Origin: Takifugu bimaculatus
Lineage: Eukaryota > Chordata > Actinopteri > Tetraodontiformes > Tetraodontidae
DNA: 64,000 nucleotides
Direction: 5' to 3'
Assembly (NCBI GenBank): GCA_004026145.2
Contig: CP034980.1
Coordinates: 62,001 to 126,000 of the forward strand
The notes beneath the pieces are model-generated. The model did no database searches. It was not told the origin of the DNA and saw nothing but the letters and a program-made list of their open reading frames with translations. Position 1 is the first letter of the stretch. Each line of letters opens with the position of its first letter. The translations under genes and the position numbers were made by a program. Below, one piece after another: positions 32,805 through 46,102 of the stretch.

Positions 32805-34977
32805 ACCGTGCTGCACGGGACGACGGGACGCCGCATTGGCTTGATTTACGGGGAGGCTAACAAGGGGAGGAAACCACTTTGCTTTGCGTGCGTCCGAGGA
32901 TTACGGCTGGTGGTGAATGGGAACATTCATTTGGTTCCTGAGTGCAAACTGACACTGATGCGGAGGCTCCTGAGGGGCCACGTGCACACGCCTCAGCAGG
33001 CAACGCCGCCTTATTATGTGTCAACTGCTCGAAAAACAACAATTCCCAGGATATTGGACTTGATCCAATTATGCTCGGCATTTTAAGTCAGTTTTTATTG
33101 GAAACTGAAGGTTCCTGTGTGTCTGAGGGGCAGTTTGAGTGGAAAGGCTCAGTTTTGGATAATTACATGTGATTTTTCACTCAGCTTGGTCACTGCGAAG
33201 CATTCGTCAGCTCTTGAAAACGCTCCGAACGATCCCTTTAAAGAGCGTAACCGTGATTAACTCACTTAAAACTGTCTCGTCTTTTAATCGGCTTTAAGGC
33301 AGCGGCCTAATTGCTTTGAATATTTAGCTCTTCGCAGCGTTTCCAGGAAGTTTTATGAGTCTGACGTGAGGACAAATCCAGCGCTTCAGAGTTCGGCGGG
33401 TTCACCGGAGCCTCGTCTCCAGTCAGCAGCTGCCTCCTCACAGGATCAGCTTTTAATTGTTTTTCCTCTTATCTAGCCGATATTTTTAGGGCCCTAATGA
33501 TGAACACACAGATTTCTCTGGCCGAGAGTCCGCAGCTTGGTCTAATTCGAACAAGATGCCTCCTCGGGTGTCAATCCTCCACCAGTCAGTTGTTTTTCCT
33601 TCGACCGCGTTCTTCCACATCATGGAAATATGTTAGAAATTCGCATATTAATTAGTAACAGTTTGGACTTTTGGCCGGTCGAGCTGCTCCGGCCCTGCCG
33701 GGAGGAGTCAGGGTCAGATCCCCGTTCGTCTGGTGGCGCCTTTGGTCCTGTACCTGGAGAGCGCTCAGTCCCGCTGTGTTTCTGACTCCGCCCACTCCAG
33801 GTGCACTCCACCAGTTAGAAGCCATTAGATTCCCGATCCAGTCGTCGGAACGTGTGTGTGTTAGCATCCTCTATCAATGTGCAACCCTAAAATATGTCCC
33901 TCCCACCCCTCCACTCTCTCTCTCTGCAGTCCCTCTTGGTGGTCACTTGGGGATTCTCCAGCGTCTCTCCGACACGATACATTATCAATCACGCGGATGC
34001 CTCCACCCGAGGGACCCCCGACCCCTGGCCGACCGTTTCCTGCTCCCTCCATCACATGCGGAGAACATTCTGACAGTAACGCTGATGTGAAACCTGCCAG
34101 GGACAGGAGGCGGCGACACGTCCTGGATGCATCCGAGCTGAGGTGAAACACGTCCGACCGCCCCCCGCGGTCAGCGAGATCCCACTTCCACATGTTCCTG
34201 TCAGGCATGTGGAAATTCAACACGTTAGCCCTCATCTGCAGGAAGAAGCAGCCTGGTGCTGTCAGGGCGACGTGGAATCCTCACCTTCTTCTGCGGTCAC
34301 ATCTTTTTAAAACACGCACAGATGTTCTGCAGGATCTTTGAGGGGTTCTGTGAACCTGTTCCCTCACCTGAGCTCCGTCACGGCTGAACAGTTACAGCCT
34401 GTCGACCCAGGTTCTGACAGCTCGTCTGGAAAACCCACAGACCTGCCTGTTCCTGAAGGCAGCACTAACCAGATCCCTCCAGCGCTGTATTCCTGCGGTT
34501 CACTTTATATTCTGCTCCTTTTTTTCCCCTCAAATCTGCTTCAGTGGATTTGTTATTTTCATTTCACCATCCAGCTGTGCCCTTTTGATGCATCATTCAA
34601 GTTTCTTTAATTTCTTTTTTGCTAAAATAACCAAATAATGTGCACAAATGGGGCCCGAGTTTTGTGCTAACTCAGGAATCTTGCAAAATGTCACTCAGTA
34701 TTTCCCGTCTGTACATAACATTTGGGTTTAAAGTCGTGCCGGTGTTTGCTTAAGCTCATGTATCTGCGTGGAAAATGTTTTCGCAGAGGTTAAATAATAC
34801 CGAAGCCCAAAAAACATGACAGAGTCCCCGTAAAGTGCCGACCAGCCGTGACAGAGCTCTCAAGGAGCTTCAGCCTCTGAAAAACTGGCGCTAAAGAGCC
34901 CAAAACCATGAAGAACATGGAGTTTGGGGATTTCAGCCGAGCACCACAGAGGAAGAAAAGTGTCCCAGAGATGCTGA
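32805..34977. other. Noncoding stretch, possible conserved patches
   Basis: Patches at 33040-33110 and 33190-33370 look like conserved elements (CCAATTATGC, CCCTTTAAAGAGCG, GTGATTAACTC, AATATTTAGCTC). No gene recognised. The arm homology ends at 34977. Confidence 0.35.
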
Positions 34978-36339
34978 TTCATGAAAAAAAAAGCTGGTTA
35001 TTGCTGAGCTTGTCGAACAACTGATCATCCTGTGTGCCAGTCGTGAGGTTAAAACCAACAAAGCCGTGTTTTAACGAGTTGGAGATCTCCAACTTTCCAA
35101 AACATACAAAAGATGGCAGAGGAAGATTTTCTCTTTAAATATTTTCTTTACACATTTTTCTGATCACCACATTCCCTGAATCATCAGGGGCTTTCTTTTT
35201 ATTTATTTATTTTATTTTATTTTTTTTAGCTTTTTTGCCCCCTAATTAATTAGCTATTTTTAAAAACTGGATTTAGCGCTTTCAAAGTGCATTTTAGCAC
35301 ATTAGCTTTTGGAAGTATACTAGCATGAGCTGTTAAAGATAATAAATGTGACCAACGCTAACGTGGGTCAGTAAACACGATGTTTACCTGCATCTCCTGC
35401 TCTGCTAACACAACTAGCTTCAAGCCTTTGAAAATGTGGACCATCCACAGTTTTTCCTGTTTCTGTAGAATTTCTAGAGTTTTTCTTTGCTATTAAAGAA
35501 AAACAGGCTTTCATCCATCTCTCATTGTTCATCACTTCTTTTGTATCCCCTGTTTTCGCGACCCGCTCCTCTAAGCTAACTTGGCTAATGCGTGTGCGGC
35601 TCAAGATTCTCTTATCCCCTGTGGGAAACAGGAACATCATCTGTATCAACATGCTCCTTACAAACCGCACAGAGGGTGAAAGTAAAGAAAAGGCCTCTGG
35701 GTAACATAACGCAGCTGAGGGTTTACTGCGGCAGGCGCGTGCTGACAGTTAGCTGTGGAGAACCGTACCCGGGATCGTCACCAGATGTTCTCGTATGCGT
35801 GCGACGGATGGCGCCCTCAGGCACCAGAACTCATCATGGCCAAACTGGTTTGGGTAATGGTGGCCTGAGTGGGCAACCCTGTCCAGCGGAGGTCCTGTTT
35901 CCATGCTCGCTGACAGAAAAGAGGAGGCGAATGGAGCGTGATTGTACGGAAGGAGTTTTTATGGGCTCCCGGACCTGGTGTTCAATGTGGAAAGTGACTT
36001 CCAAGCAGCGGAAAACTCTTTTTTTTTTCTCCTGAAGATAAATGCACGATGTGACCTTGAGCCCCTTTCATCGCCGCCGGCCACCCTGAGGCTGTTGACA
36101 CACGGCCGCCGGGGCCTCCGGATCGCACATTCACAAACAAACGCGGCTCATTTGTCTTTAGCCGCGCTCTTTTTGGTCCTTGTCAGTTCACACAGAACTG
36201 TTTTTCATGTAAATCCAAATTCCGACCCGTCTCCCTGTGAAGCCTCAGACGACCAGAGACCCAACAGGGACCACCGCGTCCCACGTGTCCCACGAGTGGA
36301 CGCTCCAGATAACGTCAGGACTTTAGCTTGATAAAGGAC

Positions 36340-36545
36340 CTGATTGCTACAGTCTTGTGCTGTTCTCCCGTCCTGGATTTCACCTTCAGGGCTGTAATTT
36401 ATTGCATCAATTAACTGCTACCTTTGCTGCACGGCAATTTTGGTTTTCACTGTTTGGACAACTCGGCCTTGCAAACATAAAACAGGGGAATTTATTGGAA
36501 GCTCAAGGTGGGGACAATTATCTTTCGCCTCTGGAATGAGGCCTC
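36340..36545. other. Candidate conserved noncoding element
   Basis: GCTGTAATTTATTGCATC, CAATTAACTGC, GCAATTTTGG and GGGGAATTTATTGG occur in one compact, non-repetitive block. It is among the most enhancer-like stretches in the window. Confidence 0.4.
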
Positions 36546-38630
36546 ACTAATCAACTGTACGGCTATTACCGAAGTGACTCCGCTCTAAAAACTACTCCCT
36601 AAGAGTCCCAAAGAGACAGCTGGAAGCCATTGTGAGAGCCTGGGCGGCGGCGGAGGGCGGAGGGGCGGCGAGCCGCCCGCGTGTGCGTTTGTGTGATTGT
36701 TTTGTTCAGAAACAGCCTTGGAGTGAGAGCGAGGGGAGATGTTGGAGATGGTCGGAGGAACCGTTTATGAGGCACTTGTTTTTCCTGGCAAGTGCAGGAG
36801 GAGACCTTGGAGGCAGCACATGTGCCACCGCTGCCGTGGACGAGGAAAAAAAAAACACAGGTGACCTTGAAGGATGCCTGGTTTTTCCGTCGTCACCCCT
36901 CCCACGCACGCCAGCACCACCAAATCACTTCGCACTACATAAGTAATCTAATTACGCGGTGACATGTTACACCGGCTGCTGGGAAGAGCTGGCGAGGCCA
37001 CAGCCTGGTCGTCTCCGCTACAGTCGGAGGGTTTGGTGAACGCTGGCGCGTCGCCCCGGGGAACGCCCCCACCAGCCTGCGCCGTAAGCCGAGACCTCTC
37101 CTCGTAAACGCCAGCTGCTGATCTGCAGCCACGAGCTGTCAGATGGCGTTAAGGCTGAGGGGCACCTGGCGGGTCCCGCCGAGGCTGCCGGGGCCAATAT
37201 CGCGATTGGCCACTTCGAAACAGGGTTCTCTATTTACCCCCCCCCTCAGGGGGCAAAATTAGACTGAAGCGTGAGGCGGCTGTCTGCGCTCAACCCTTGC
37301 TGGCCTCCCTGTGAAATTAATTAAGTGTAATTTTACTACTTAATGTGTTACAGTGCCTTCACCAGGACCTGGTCGGCCGTTCTGCTGCTCAGGGTCATCA
37401 GACGGAGTTAAGCTGAACTCTTTTTGACCCCCCCGTTGCCTCGTCTCGCCAGCCTCCCGTCACCACGATGCCGGCGTTCACGTCCTTCTGAATGATTGCA
37501 CAGAAGGAGCCAAGCGGCTACCGGAGCCGCAGCGTTGCTAGCGTCAGCGCGTCCAGTAGCAGCGCGAGCTGATGCCTGGGAGTGGCGTTTGTGTTGGACC
37601 GGCTCCACGTGGCCTCATGTTGGAGATTACAGCACATGCCCACCCAGACGGCAGCATCCAGGAGGAATGTTTTGATAAACGTGTACAGCGTTGTACAAAA
37701 GTGGTATTTGTCTTCATCTCCCGGTTGTGGACTGGCCGGTTCGGCTGCCGGCTCCTGATTGGGACCACACCGCCGCTCCCTCTCTGAAGGCGTCTACAAA
37801 TTGTTCGAGCATGTCCTTATCCACCATTCGATCGGAGCCGACCTTCAGTCTGAGCTCCCGGCATGCTAATCTGTCCCTGCGGAGTGCGTCGGTTTGTGGA
37901 AGGGGACTGGAACTGTTTTTAACCCCAAGTCTCTCTGGGTACTGGTGCTATTGGGGGACATAGCATTTGGGCTGCCACGGTCTCTGCCGTGTGTGTGGCC
38001 TCCACATACCTACAGGCTGCGCTCAGGTACCTTAAATCTTCCCTCTAACATCGACCTCCTGTCAAAACAACCAGGATTCAGCGTAACGCATGAATCTCCA
38101 GTTCGGTTCAAAGGTCGTGTGAGTTTAAGCGAGACGCGGTGGCATCACTTTCACTTTCTGAGCGAAGGGGAAAATCTGTTTTTCCATCTTTACTGGCGCG
38201 AACCTTCGATTTCGGTCGCACCTCTCAGCGGTTTCCACCCGGCAGCCGGAACCCCGATGCCGCGTCGCCCCGCAGGGAACATTCCTGCAGGTTTAACCCA
38301 AAGCCCGGCGACATGAGCGACGCCTGAAAGCAAAACCCGCGAATGCCAACGATTGGTTTCGGATTATTCCCACCGCGAGGGTCCGAAGGCGCGGTGGTAA
38401 CGCGGCGAAGAGCCCCGCAGATGCTCCGGGAATCGAATGGCCCGGGCAGTAATTTTACCCCCCAGATGAAATTCTAGTCCCGCCGGTTGACTCGGTGCCC
38501 CCGCCTCAGTGTTCCATCGCCGCTGCCGCCAGTTCACCTTGGTGTAATTCAGCGCCGCCACCTTGAAGCCTCGTGGCGAGAGTCTGAGCAGACGGCGGGC
38601 GTCTGGTTTCCCGCCAGCTGCGGACCACCT

Positions 38631-38644
38631 GTCTCCACGGCAAC
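38631..38644. promoter_or_regulatory. X-box variant near contig end
   Basis: GTCTCCACGGCAAC matches the X-box half sites on both sides, with AC in place of the central AT. It is the fourth X-box-like word in the unique sequence and the weakest, and it lies 15 bp from the gap. Confidence 0.25.
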
Positions 38645-38659
38645 GCTACGCAGACTGAC

Positions 38660-38759
38660 NNNNNNNNNNNNNNNNNNNNNNNNNNNNNNNNNNNNNNNNN
38701 NNNNNNNNNNNNNNNNNNNNNNNNNNNNNNNNNNNNNNNNNNNNNNNNNNNNNNNNNNN
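38660..38759. other. Assembly gap, exactly 100 N
   Basis: A fixed 100-N block is a common placeholder for a gap of unknown size. The inverted right arm starts at the first base after it, so the join is a scaffolding decision and not sequenced DNA. Frames reported through it are artefacts. Confidence 0.99.
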
Positions 38760-40931
38760 TCAGCATCTCTGGGACACTTTTCTTCCTCTGTGGTGCTCCG
38801 GAAATCCCCAAACTCCATGTTCTTCATGGTTTTGGGCTCTTTAGCGCCAGTTTTTCAGAGGCTGAAGCTCCTTGAGAGCTCTGTCACGGCTGGTCGGCAC
38901 TTTACGGGGACTCTGTCATGTTTTTTGGGCTTCGGTATTATTTAACCTCTGCGAAAACATTTTCCACGCAGATACATGAGCTTAAGCAAACACCGGCACG
39001 ACTTTAAACCCAAATGTTATGTACAGACGGGAAATACTGAGTGACATTTTGCAAGATTCCTGAGTTAGCACAAAACTCGGGCCCCATTTGTGCACATTAT
39101 TTGGTTATTTTAGCAAAAAAGAAATTAAAGAAACTTGAATGATGCATCAAAAGGGCACAGCTGGATGGTGAAATGAAAATAACAAATCCACTGAAGCAGA
39201 TTTGAGGGGAAAAAAAGGAGCAGAATATAAAGTGAACCGCAGGAAACAGCGCTGGAGGGATCTGGTTAGTGCTGCCTTCAGGAACAGGCAGGTCTGGGTT
39301 TTCCAGACGAGCTGTCAGAACCTGGGTCGACAGGCTGTAACTGTTCAGCCGTGACGGAGCTCAGGTGAGGGAACAGGTTCACAGAACCCCTCAAAGATCC
39401 TGCAGAACATCTGTGCGTGTTTTAAAAAGATGTGACCGCAGAAGAAGGTGAGGATTCCACGTCGCCCTGACAGCACCAGGCTGCTTCTTCCTGCAGATGA
39501 GGGCTAACGTGTTGAATTTCCACATGCCTGACAGGAACATGTGGAAGTGGGATCTCGCTGACCGCGGGGGGCGGTCGGACGTGTTTCACCTCAGCTCGGA
39601 TGCATCCAGGACGTGTCGCCGCCTCCTGTCCCTGGCAGGTTTCACATCAGCGTTACTGTCAGAATGTTCTCCGCATGTGATGGAGGGAGCAGGAAACGGT
39701 CGGCCAGGGGTCGGGAGTCCCTCGGGTGGAGGCATCCGCGTGATTGATAATGTATCGTGTCGGAGAGACGCTGGAGAATCCCCAAGTGACCACCAAGAGG
39801 GACTGCAGAGAGAGAGAGTGGAGGGGTGGGAGGGACAGATTTTAGGGTTGCACATTGATAGAGGATGCTAACACACACACGTTCCGACAACTGGATCGGG
39901 AATCTAATGGCTTCTAACTGGTGGAGTGCACCTGGAGTGGGCGGAGTCAGAAACACAGCGGGACTGAGCGCTCTCCAGGTACAGGACCAAAGGCGCCACC
40001 AGACGAACGGGGATCTGACCCTGACTCCTCCCGGCAGGGCCGGAGAGCAGCTCGACCGGCCAAAAGTCCAAACTGTTACTAATTAATATGCGAATTTCTA
40101 ACATATTTCCATGATGTGGAAGAACGCGGTCGAAGGAAAAACAACTGACTGGTGGAGGATTGACACCCGAGGAGGCATCTTGTTCGAATTAGACCAAGCT
40201 GCGGACTCTCGGCCAGAGAAATCTGTGTGTTCATCATTAGGGCCCTAAAAATATCGGCTAGATAAGAGGAAAAACAATTAAAAGCTGATCCTGTGAGGAG
40301 GCAGCTGCTGACTGGAGACGAGGCTCCGGTGAACCCGCCGAACTCTGAAGCGCTGGATTTGTCCTCACGTCAGACTCATAAAACTTCCTGGAAACGCTGC
40401 GAAGAGCTAAATATTCAAAGCAATTAGGCCGCTGCCTTAAAGCCGATTAAAAGACGAGACAGTTTTAAGTGAGTTAATCACGGTTACGCTCTTTAAAGGG
40501 ATCGTTCGGAGCGTTTTCAAGAGCTGACGAATGCTTCGCAGTGACCAAGCTGAGTGAAAAATCACATGTAATTATCCAAAACTGAGCCTTTCCACTCAAA
40601 CTGCCCCTCAGACACACAGGAACCTTCAGTTTCCAATAAAAACTGACTTAAAATGCCGAGCATAATTGGATCAAGTCCAATATCCTGGGAATTGTTTGTT
40701 TTTCGAGCAGTTGACACATAATAAGGCGGCGTTGCCTGCTGAGGCGTGTGCACGTGGCCCCTCAGGAGCCTCCGCATCAGTGTCAGTTTGGCACTCAGGA
40801 ACCAAATGAATGTTCCCATTCACCACCAGCCGTAATCCTCGGACGCACGCAAAGCAAAGTGGGTTCCTCCCCTTGTTAGCCTCCCCGTAAATCAAGCCAA
40901 TGCGGCGTCCCGTCGTCCCGTGCAGCACGGT

Positions 40932-40994
40932 GGCCTCAGGGGGGCGCTGTGGCGGCCTCAGGGGGGCGCTGTGGCGGCCTCAGGGGGGCGCTGT
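40932..40994. repeat. Right copy of the 22-bp GGGGGGCGCTG repeat
   Basis: Two full units and a shortened third. The junction to flanking CACAG differs from the left copy by a small deletion. Confidence 0.85.
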
Positions 40995-41858
40995 GTTGCC
41001 CTAAAGGGAAGCTCCTGCGGGCATCCGCGGTTAACAGCTAAAGCTAATGGCTAAATAAGGCCACCTGAATCTTTGAAGGTGGGATGCAGGAGCAAAGAGC
41101 ATCAGGTCGGGGAAGCCAGTAAACAGCAAAGGGGAGGAGCTTAAAGGCATCGCCAACATGGTTCGTGACTCTGGACGCTTTGCCGTGTGGCTGCTGGTAA
41201 AAACTTGCCCTCATCAGTCAAACGCCTCGCCGTGACCCAGACATCCTCTCCTCGCTCGCCCAGGGAGCTTCGTCGCGGGTGGGGCGAGAAAAGGAAGCGG
41301 CGTTGAAGGGGCGAACCCGGCTGCAGCGCTCCCTCTAGGGTCGGCTTTCACGTGGCATCGCCTGACGCCTGGCGATGGATCACCGCCGGCGCCGTGACAA
41401 CTAATGATGCTCTGAACTCGGGGGGCCGCGAACGCGCATCCATCACCCCGAATGTGTCCTGATGTTTATTGATTAGCCGCCGCGGCTGTAATCTTTCCCA
41501 CGTGTGTGGCCGGTTGGAGGTTGCAGAGGAGACGGAAGCACAGAGGCAGCAGCTACTGTGGCCTCCTGCCTTGAACTTCTGGAGGACCTCTGTGTTTGCT
41601 GCCCCGGCCAGCTCATACATCACGAGCGAAGGAGGAAACAGCTGCCCCTCCAGACGGCGGCTGCTGCTTTATCCTCAGATGTTCAGCAGCAGGGAGGAGC
41701 CGCCGCCGAACATCAGAGGAACATTTGTCTTCTCTTCCTCTGACGGGATGTTCGGAGCCGTGACGACACCAGAGAGAACAGGTCCGAGACACCTGATAAG
41801 CAATCGCAGCAACGCGGTTACGGCGTTTATGTTCAGGGCAACTTCCTGGCTAACCATG

Positions 41859-41999
41859 CTAACAGCCGAGACAGTTTGCGCTTGCGTCCTCCAGGAGGTC
41901 GTGCATCAGCATCTCATTTAGACGCCTGTTCAGAGCAGAAACAGTCCTGTAAACGTTTGCTGTTCCCAGTTCTGCCTGAGCCAACTTGAGGATTTTGCT
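41859..41999 (-). CDS. Right copy of the possible terminal exon
   Basis: Same acceptor-like CCCTTTCAG, same length and same stop on the minus strand. Codons 1, 20 and 24 differ from the left copy, each giving an amino-acid replacement. Confidence 0.18.
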   Translation of the reverse strand, partial: SKILKLAQAELGTANVYRTVSALNRRLNEMLMHDLLEDASANCLGC

Positions 42000-44340
42000 C
42001 TGAAAGGGAAAAAAAACAACAAAAAAACGATGAGTCAAAGCAATAAAAGAGTTTGTGACTAATCAGCCCCCAAGTTTAACTCTCAGCGTTCCTGCAGCTC
42101 ATAAACACGTTTAATTGTTTACAGTAGACTGGTCCGTCCTGACTGGGCTTTATTATACTGGGAGATGATAAACTGGAGCCACGTGAAGTCTGTTAAACTG
42201 TGACTGGGTAATTAGTCCAGGTTTAACCACAGGATTCGGACCCCTCCACCCCCTGCTGTGCTTACGTGAACAATGAACTGACTGTCCAGGGCGACTTACC
42301 TGGTCTACAGACTCTAACTGACATCAATTAAAGTTAAAATGTTCTCTAGACTTTGGTTGCTAGGCTACAGTGGTTGCTTGACGATTTGTGGCGATTTGGG
42401 CCACTTCAGGTACGAGAGAGTTAGCAAGTTAGCTAACCAGATGTCTGGTTTGTCCTCTCTGGGCTTCTGTAGATCTGCCTCTGAAAGACCCCAAACCAGG
42501 CAAATAAAGACACAACGTTTTAATTCCAGGTGATTAAACACTTAAAATCTCTGCGTTTCTTCTTGTTTCTTTTAGCCGAAGTTACTTCAACATGGAGTCA
42601 GACGGAGCAGGAAACCACGGCTGGACCAGTTTTTTTACCCCTGCATTTAGTGTCTCTAAATGACTCCCAGGCGGCCTTTTCATCCCTGCTACCCTGAGTG
42701 GGATTTACAGCCAGATTACGAAGTCACCTTTGACCCCGGGGGCCGAAGGGGCGAGGAGGCAACGCTCGCTCTAGCCGTAGTTCACCTTTACCTTCACCTT
42801 CCACCATCCACCTCCAGCACCCAGAACAATGGCCTATTCTCCTCTGCCAGCGCCCCATTACGGTCCCTGCGGCTTGGCAGCGGCGCTGGCCTCAGATTTC
42901 AACCACATGCACGGCTCTCAAATCAAAAGAGTCAGGCCTGGCAGCAGGTGCACGCATAGCAGGGGGAGTCGGGGAAGAAGTTGGTGGGGGGGGGCAGGGC
43001 GGGGGGGGGGGGGGGTGAGGAGAAGACGGGGAGAAAATAAAAGTGATGTAGAGTAAACAGTGGACATTGTGGAGACGGCAGGAAAACTTAGATTATGGCG
43101 GCAGCGCCGTGAGGTCAGGACACGGCGAGGGCGGCTCCCGGGGAGCCATTTTGGAGGGCGTGAGGGCTAACCTCACGTTCACCCCCAAGCTGGCTGCCTC
43201 TCACCGAACGTCATGTTCGGACAAACTCGCAGACGGTAGCGACGGACTCCGAACCCTCCCGAGATAAAAGCGAGAAGTCGGCGGCGCGTCTGCAGGGCTT
43301 GAAAAGTGAACCGGAGAGCGAACGCGCGGCGTTTTCCAAAACGATGGTCTGGCACCAGGCGGCGGCGTCCGCTTGGGCCTCGGCCCACACATCTGCGCCT
43401 CGGAAGTTCCCCTGTCGGAGGGGATTTGGTCGTCAGAGGTGATCGTCTTATCGATCTGACAACCCGAACTTGGACCCGTTTTTAATACGAACGTCCCCCT
43501 CGTGTGAAGAGACACACCAGAAACTCTTCCTCATGGGTTAGCAAGCGCGCTTCCCCCCACAAGCTTTCAGCTAAAGCGCTACCGTGTCTGATAGCGGTGG
43601 AAATATTTAATAGAAGGAACTCGGATGGCTGCACGAAACAGGGCCTTTCCTGTGGGGGATTATCTGAGCTCTTAATCTAACACGACTGAACGCGCAAATA
43701 GTGTCGAGGCTGGAGTCCCTTCGTCCCAGCGAAACCGCGGATTTGGGAGTGGAGAGTGCATTCAGGGACAGCAGAGGTCCACCATAAGGTGACAGCACAC
43801 ATGAAGTCTTGGCCGCAGCCCTGAGCTTGTTTGCAAAACAGTGGGCAGCGCCTGGAGGGGACTAGCGGGGCGTTTGGCAGCAGCCCTCGTGAGGCCTAAC
43901 GAGAGCGAAAGCAACCCGACACCCCGACAGATGTTCCAACAGCTTTCGGAGACTCTGGTTTCAATTTGCACTTTACTTACTCTTCACTCTTCTGCTCCAT
44001 CTTTATTTTGTCTGCCAACCATTGAGTAATGGTGGATTTCCAAGTTTTTGTCCTGCGGTTTGATCGAACTTAACTAGCTTGAAACCCTCGCTGGAGGGAA
44101 AACGGAGGCCATTTTCATGTCCAAAGTAGAATTACGTGAGGAAAAAGTGTCAGAGCAGCAGAAGTTCACGTCTTCTAAATGACAGCAACTCAGGGGTTTT
44201 GGGGAAGATGCTGCTGTGTTAGCTAGCCTGTTTTCAAAATTGATATCAATAAATACAACTTGGGGTTTTAGTAAGAAACTTTCCTTCAACAAAGACATGA
44301 GAATGTGAGCGGTGAGGGATAATTCGGCACTCTCTGTTCT

Positions 44341-44604
44341 CTCAGAGTCTCTTCTGTCCCAGTGTAGAGTCTCTTCTGTCCCAGTATAGAGTCTCTTCTG
44401 TCCCAGTGTAGAGTCTCTTCTGTCCCAGTATAGAGTCTCTTCTGTCCCAGTGTAGAGTCTCTTCTGTCCCAGTGTAGAGTCTCTTCTGTCCCAGTATCGA
44501 GTCTCTTCTGTACCAGTTTAGAGTCTCTTCTGTCCCAGTATCGAGTCTCTTCTGTACCAGTTTAGAGTCTCTTCTGTCCCAGTTTAGAGTCTCTTTGGTA
44601 CCAG
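44341..44604. repeat. Right copy of the 22-bp minisatellite, 12 units
   Basis: Reverse complement of the array at 29054-29382 with three fewer units and a different order of unit variants. Confidence 0.94.
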
Positions 44605-46059
44605 TATCCAGCTGTTTTAGCTGGTAGGACTGTTTAAATTCATTTGTTTATGCCTGAGACCTCCTCTGGTCTCCCAGTAGAACATCACAGGACCACCTCA
44701 TGGAAAAAGATGTTCTGGGACAAACTGAAGCCAAGTCCGACTGACCGGGCTCCTGGGAGAGGGAGCGCGTTGGGAGGCGTCCAATCAGTCAACCATCTTT
44801 CTCCGTTCCGCAGCGGCTCCAGCCTGATCTCCTACTTAACTAAGGAATGAACGTATTTCCTGATATTACAATACTGGAAAGAAGCTACAAGCAACAATTT
44901 GACAGCAATAAAGTATAGCAAATCTGTTGCATAAACATTAGCTGGATATTAAATTAATCTGTGGAATATCCTGGAGGATAAACTGCATCACGCTGATTTT
45001 CCCTCATTTGATGAAATCCGCTGCGGCTAACCCTTTTTAGCATATCGCTGTTCCAGCTGTTGGCCTGAAAATTAGCCGTCGCTGCAAACGACGCAGAGCC
45101 TCCAGATCTACTGGTTATTCTCCAGTTTGCTGTGGCTCCAGCTGGGGACAGTCTGGCTGGCAAGTCTCAGTCTCGCCCTCTTACATCTACCTGTTCTTCT
45201 GCAAACAGGCCACATAACTCAGGCCCCGTAAAGCTGGCAGCAGTTTTAACAGGCTTGGTAAATCTCCAGATTTAACGGCTGATCCAGTTCGGACTGGTGA
45301 CAGGCCTGGACCACACCTGAGATGCCAGTTCTTCGCTATTCTGCAGATGTTTTGCTCGAACCTTAAAGATTTATAAAAGCTGCTTTAAAGGGCCTCACGT
45401 TTCAGTGCTGTGTGATATAAAACAGTGGGTCCTTGTGTCAGAGTGTGCAAAAGCAAACATTAGCTGGGAGCGCTCGCGGGCTAAAGTTCACGCGGGAGTG
45501 CGTATTTTTCCCTGAACAAAGAGGCAAATGTGCATAACGTGCAGGTGAAGTCCCGCTGACGGATTCAATTAGGAAGCCCTTTTAGAGGCGTCGCATGTTT
45601 TTAGCAAATGACCCCCAGAATCATCGGAATTACCAGCGTTTGTTGGTGGATTTGGATTTCTGCTGTGGTGCGACGGTTGAGAAGAGGTCGATTAGAATGA
45701 ACAAAAGAGCTGGTTAGCTGGTATGCTAAGTTAGCAGGTGACAGTGCGGGAGAAATGAGCAGCCGACCGGCTCCAGAGAGTTGATGGTGTTTGGGTGCAA
45801 GCTAAAAGCTAACGTTGCCCTATTTGTGCGTAAACCGAGGCTAACAGGGCTAACAGTTTGTTTTTGAAGTGGTCAAAGCGTTTTCATTCCCATCAGCCTT
45901 TGGGTGGTCCACACCCCTGAACACCTGAACACCTGAACGCAGCTCAGGCCCTCGAAGTTCTCCAGACCATCGTTGACACATGGCAACGTGCAGGGACGAC
46001 AAGGACGGCTCCAGTTTCAGGTTGTCCACAACAAAGTGTGTGATGACAACAGGCTAATG

Positions 46060-46061
<2 letters not shown>

Positions 46062-46099
<38 letters not shown>
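46062..46099. repeat. Right copy of the CA/GT microsatellite
   Basis: About 19 uninterrupted CA units, roughly half the length of the interrupted left copy. Confidence 0.95.

Positions 46100-46102
<3 letters not shown>

Larger units (their letters stand above)
9667..34977 (+). repeat. Left arm of a >25-kb inverted repeat
   Basis: Each stretch I compared has a reverse-complement partner at 38760-64000. Checkpoints are 10093 with 63574, 16816 with 56828, 22311 with 51381, 29922 with 43798, 34235 with 39497, and 34977 with 38760. Differences are scattered SNPs plus small indels, and most net length change lies in tandem repeats. Left homology ends at 34977, where the right copy meets the gap. 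The other end is open: 9667 pairs with the last base of the window. The pattern fits two alleles of one locus. Confidence 0.95.
34978..38659. other. Unpaired sequence between arm and gap
   Basis: This stretch continues the left contig past the end of the homology and has no partner in the window. It holds a T-rich patch at 35190-35240, GC-rich chance frames, and a conserved-looking element listed separately. I see no gene. It ends at the N gap. Confidence 0.6.

Noticed and set aside
38487..38945. Open frames running through the N block
   Set aside because: They are joined through undetermined bases and carry long stretches of X. The two sides belong to different contigs.
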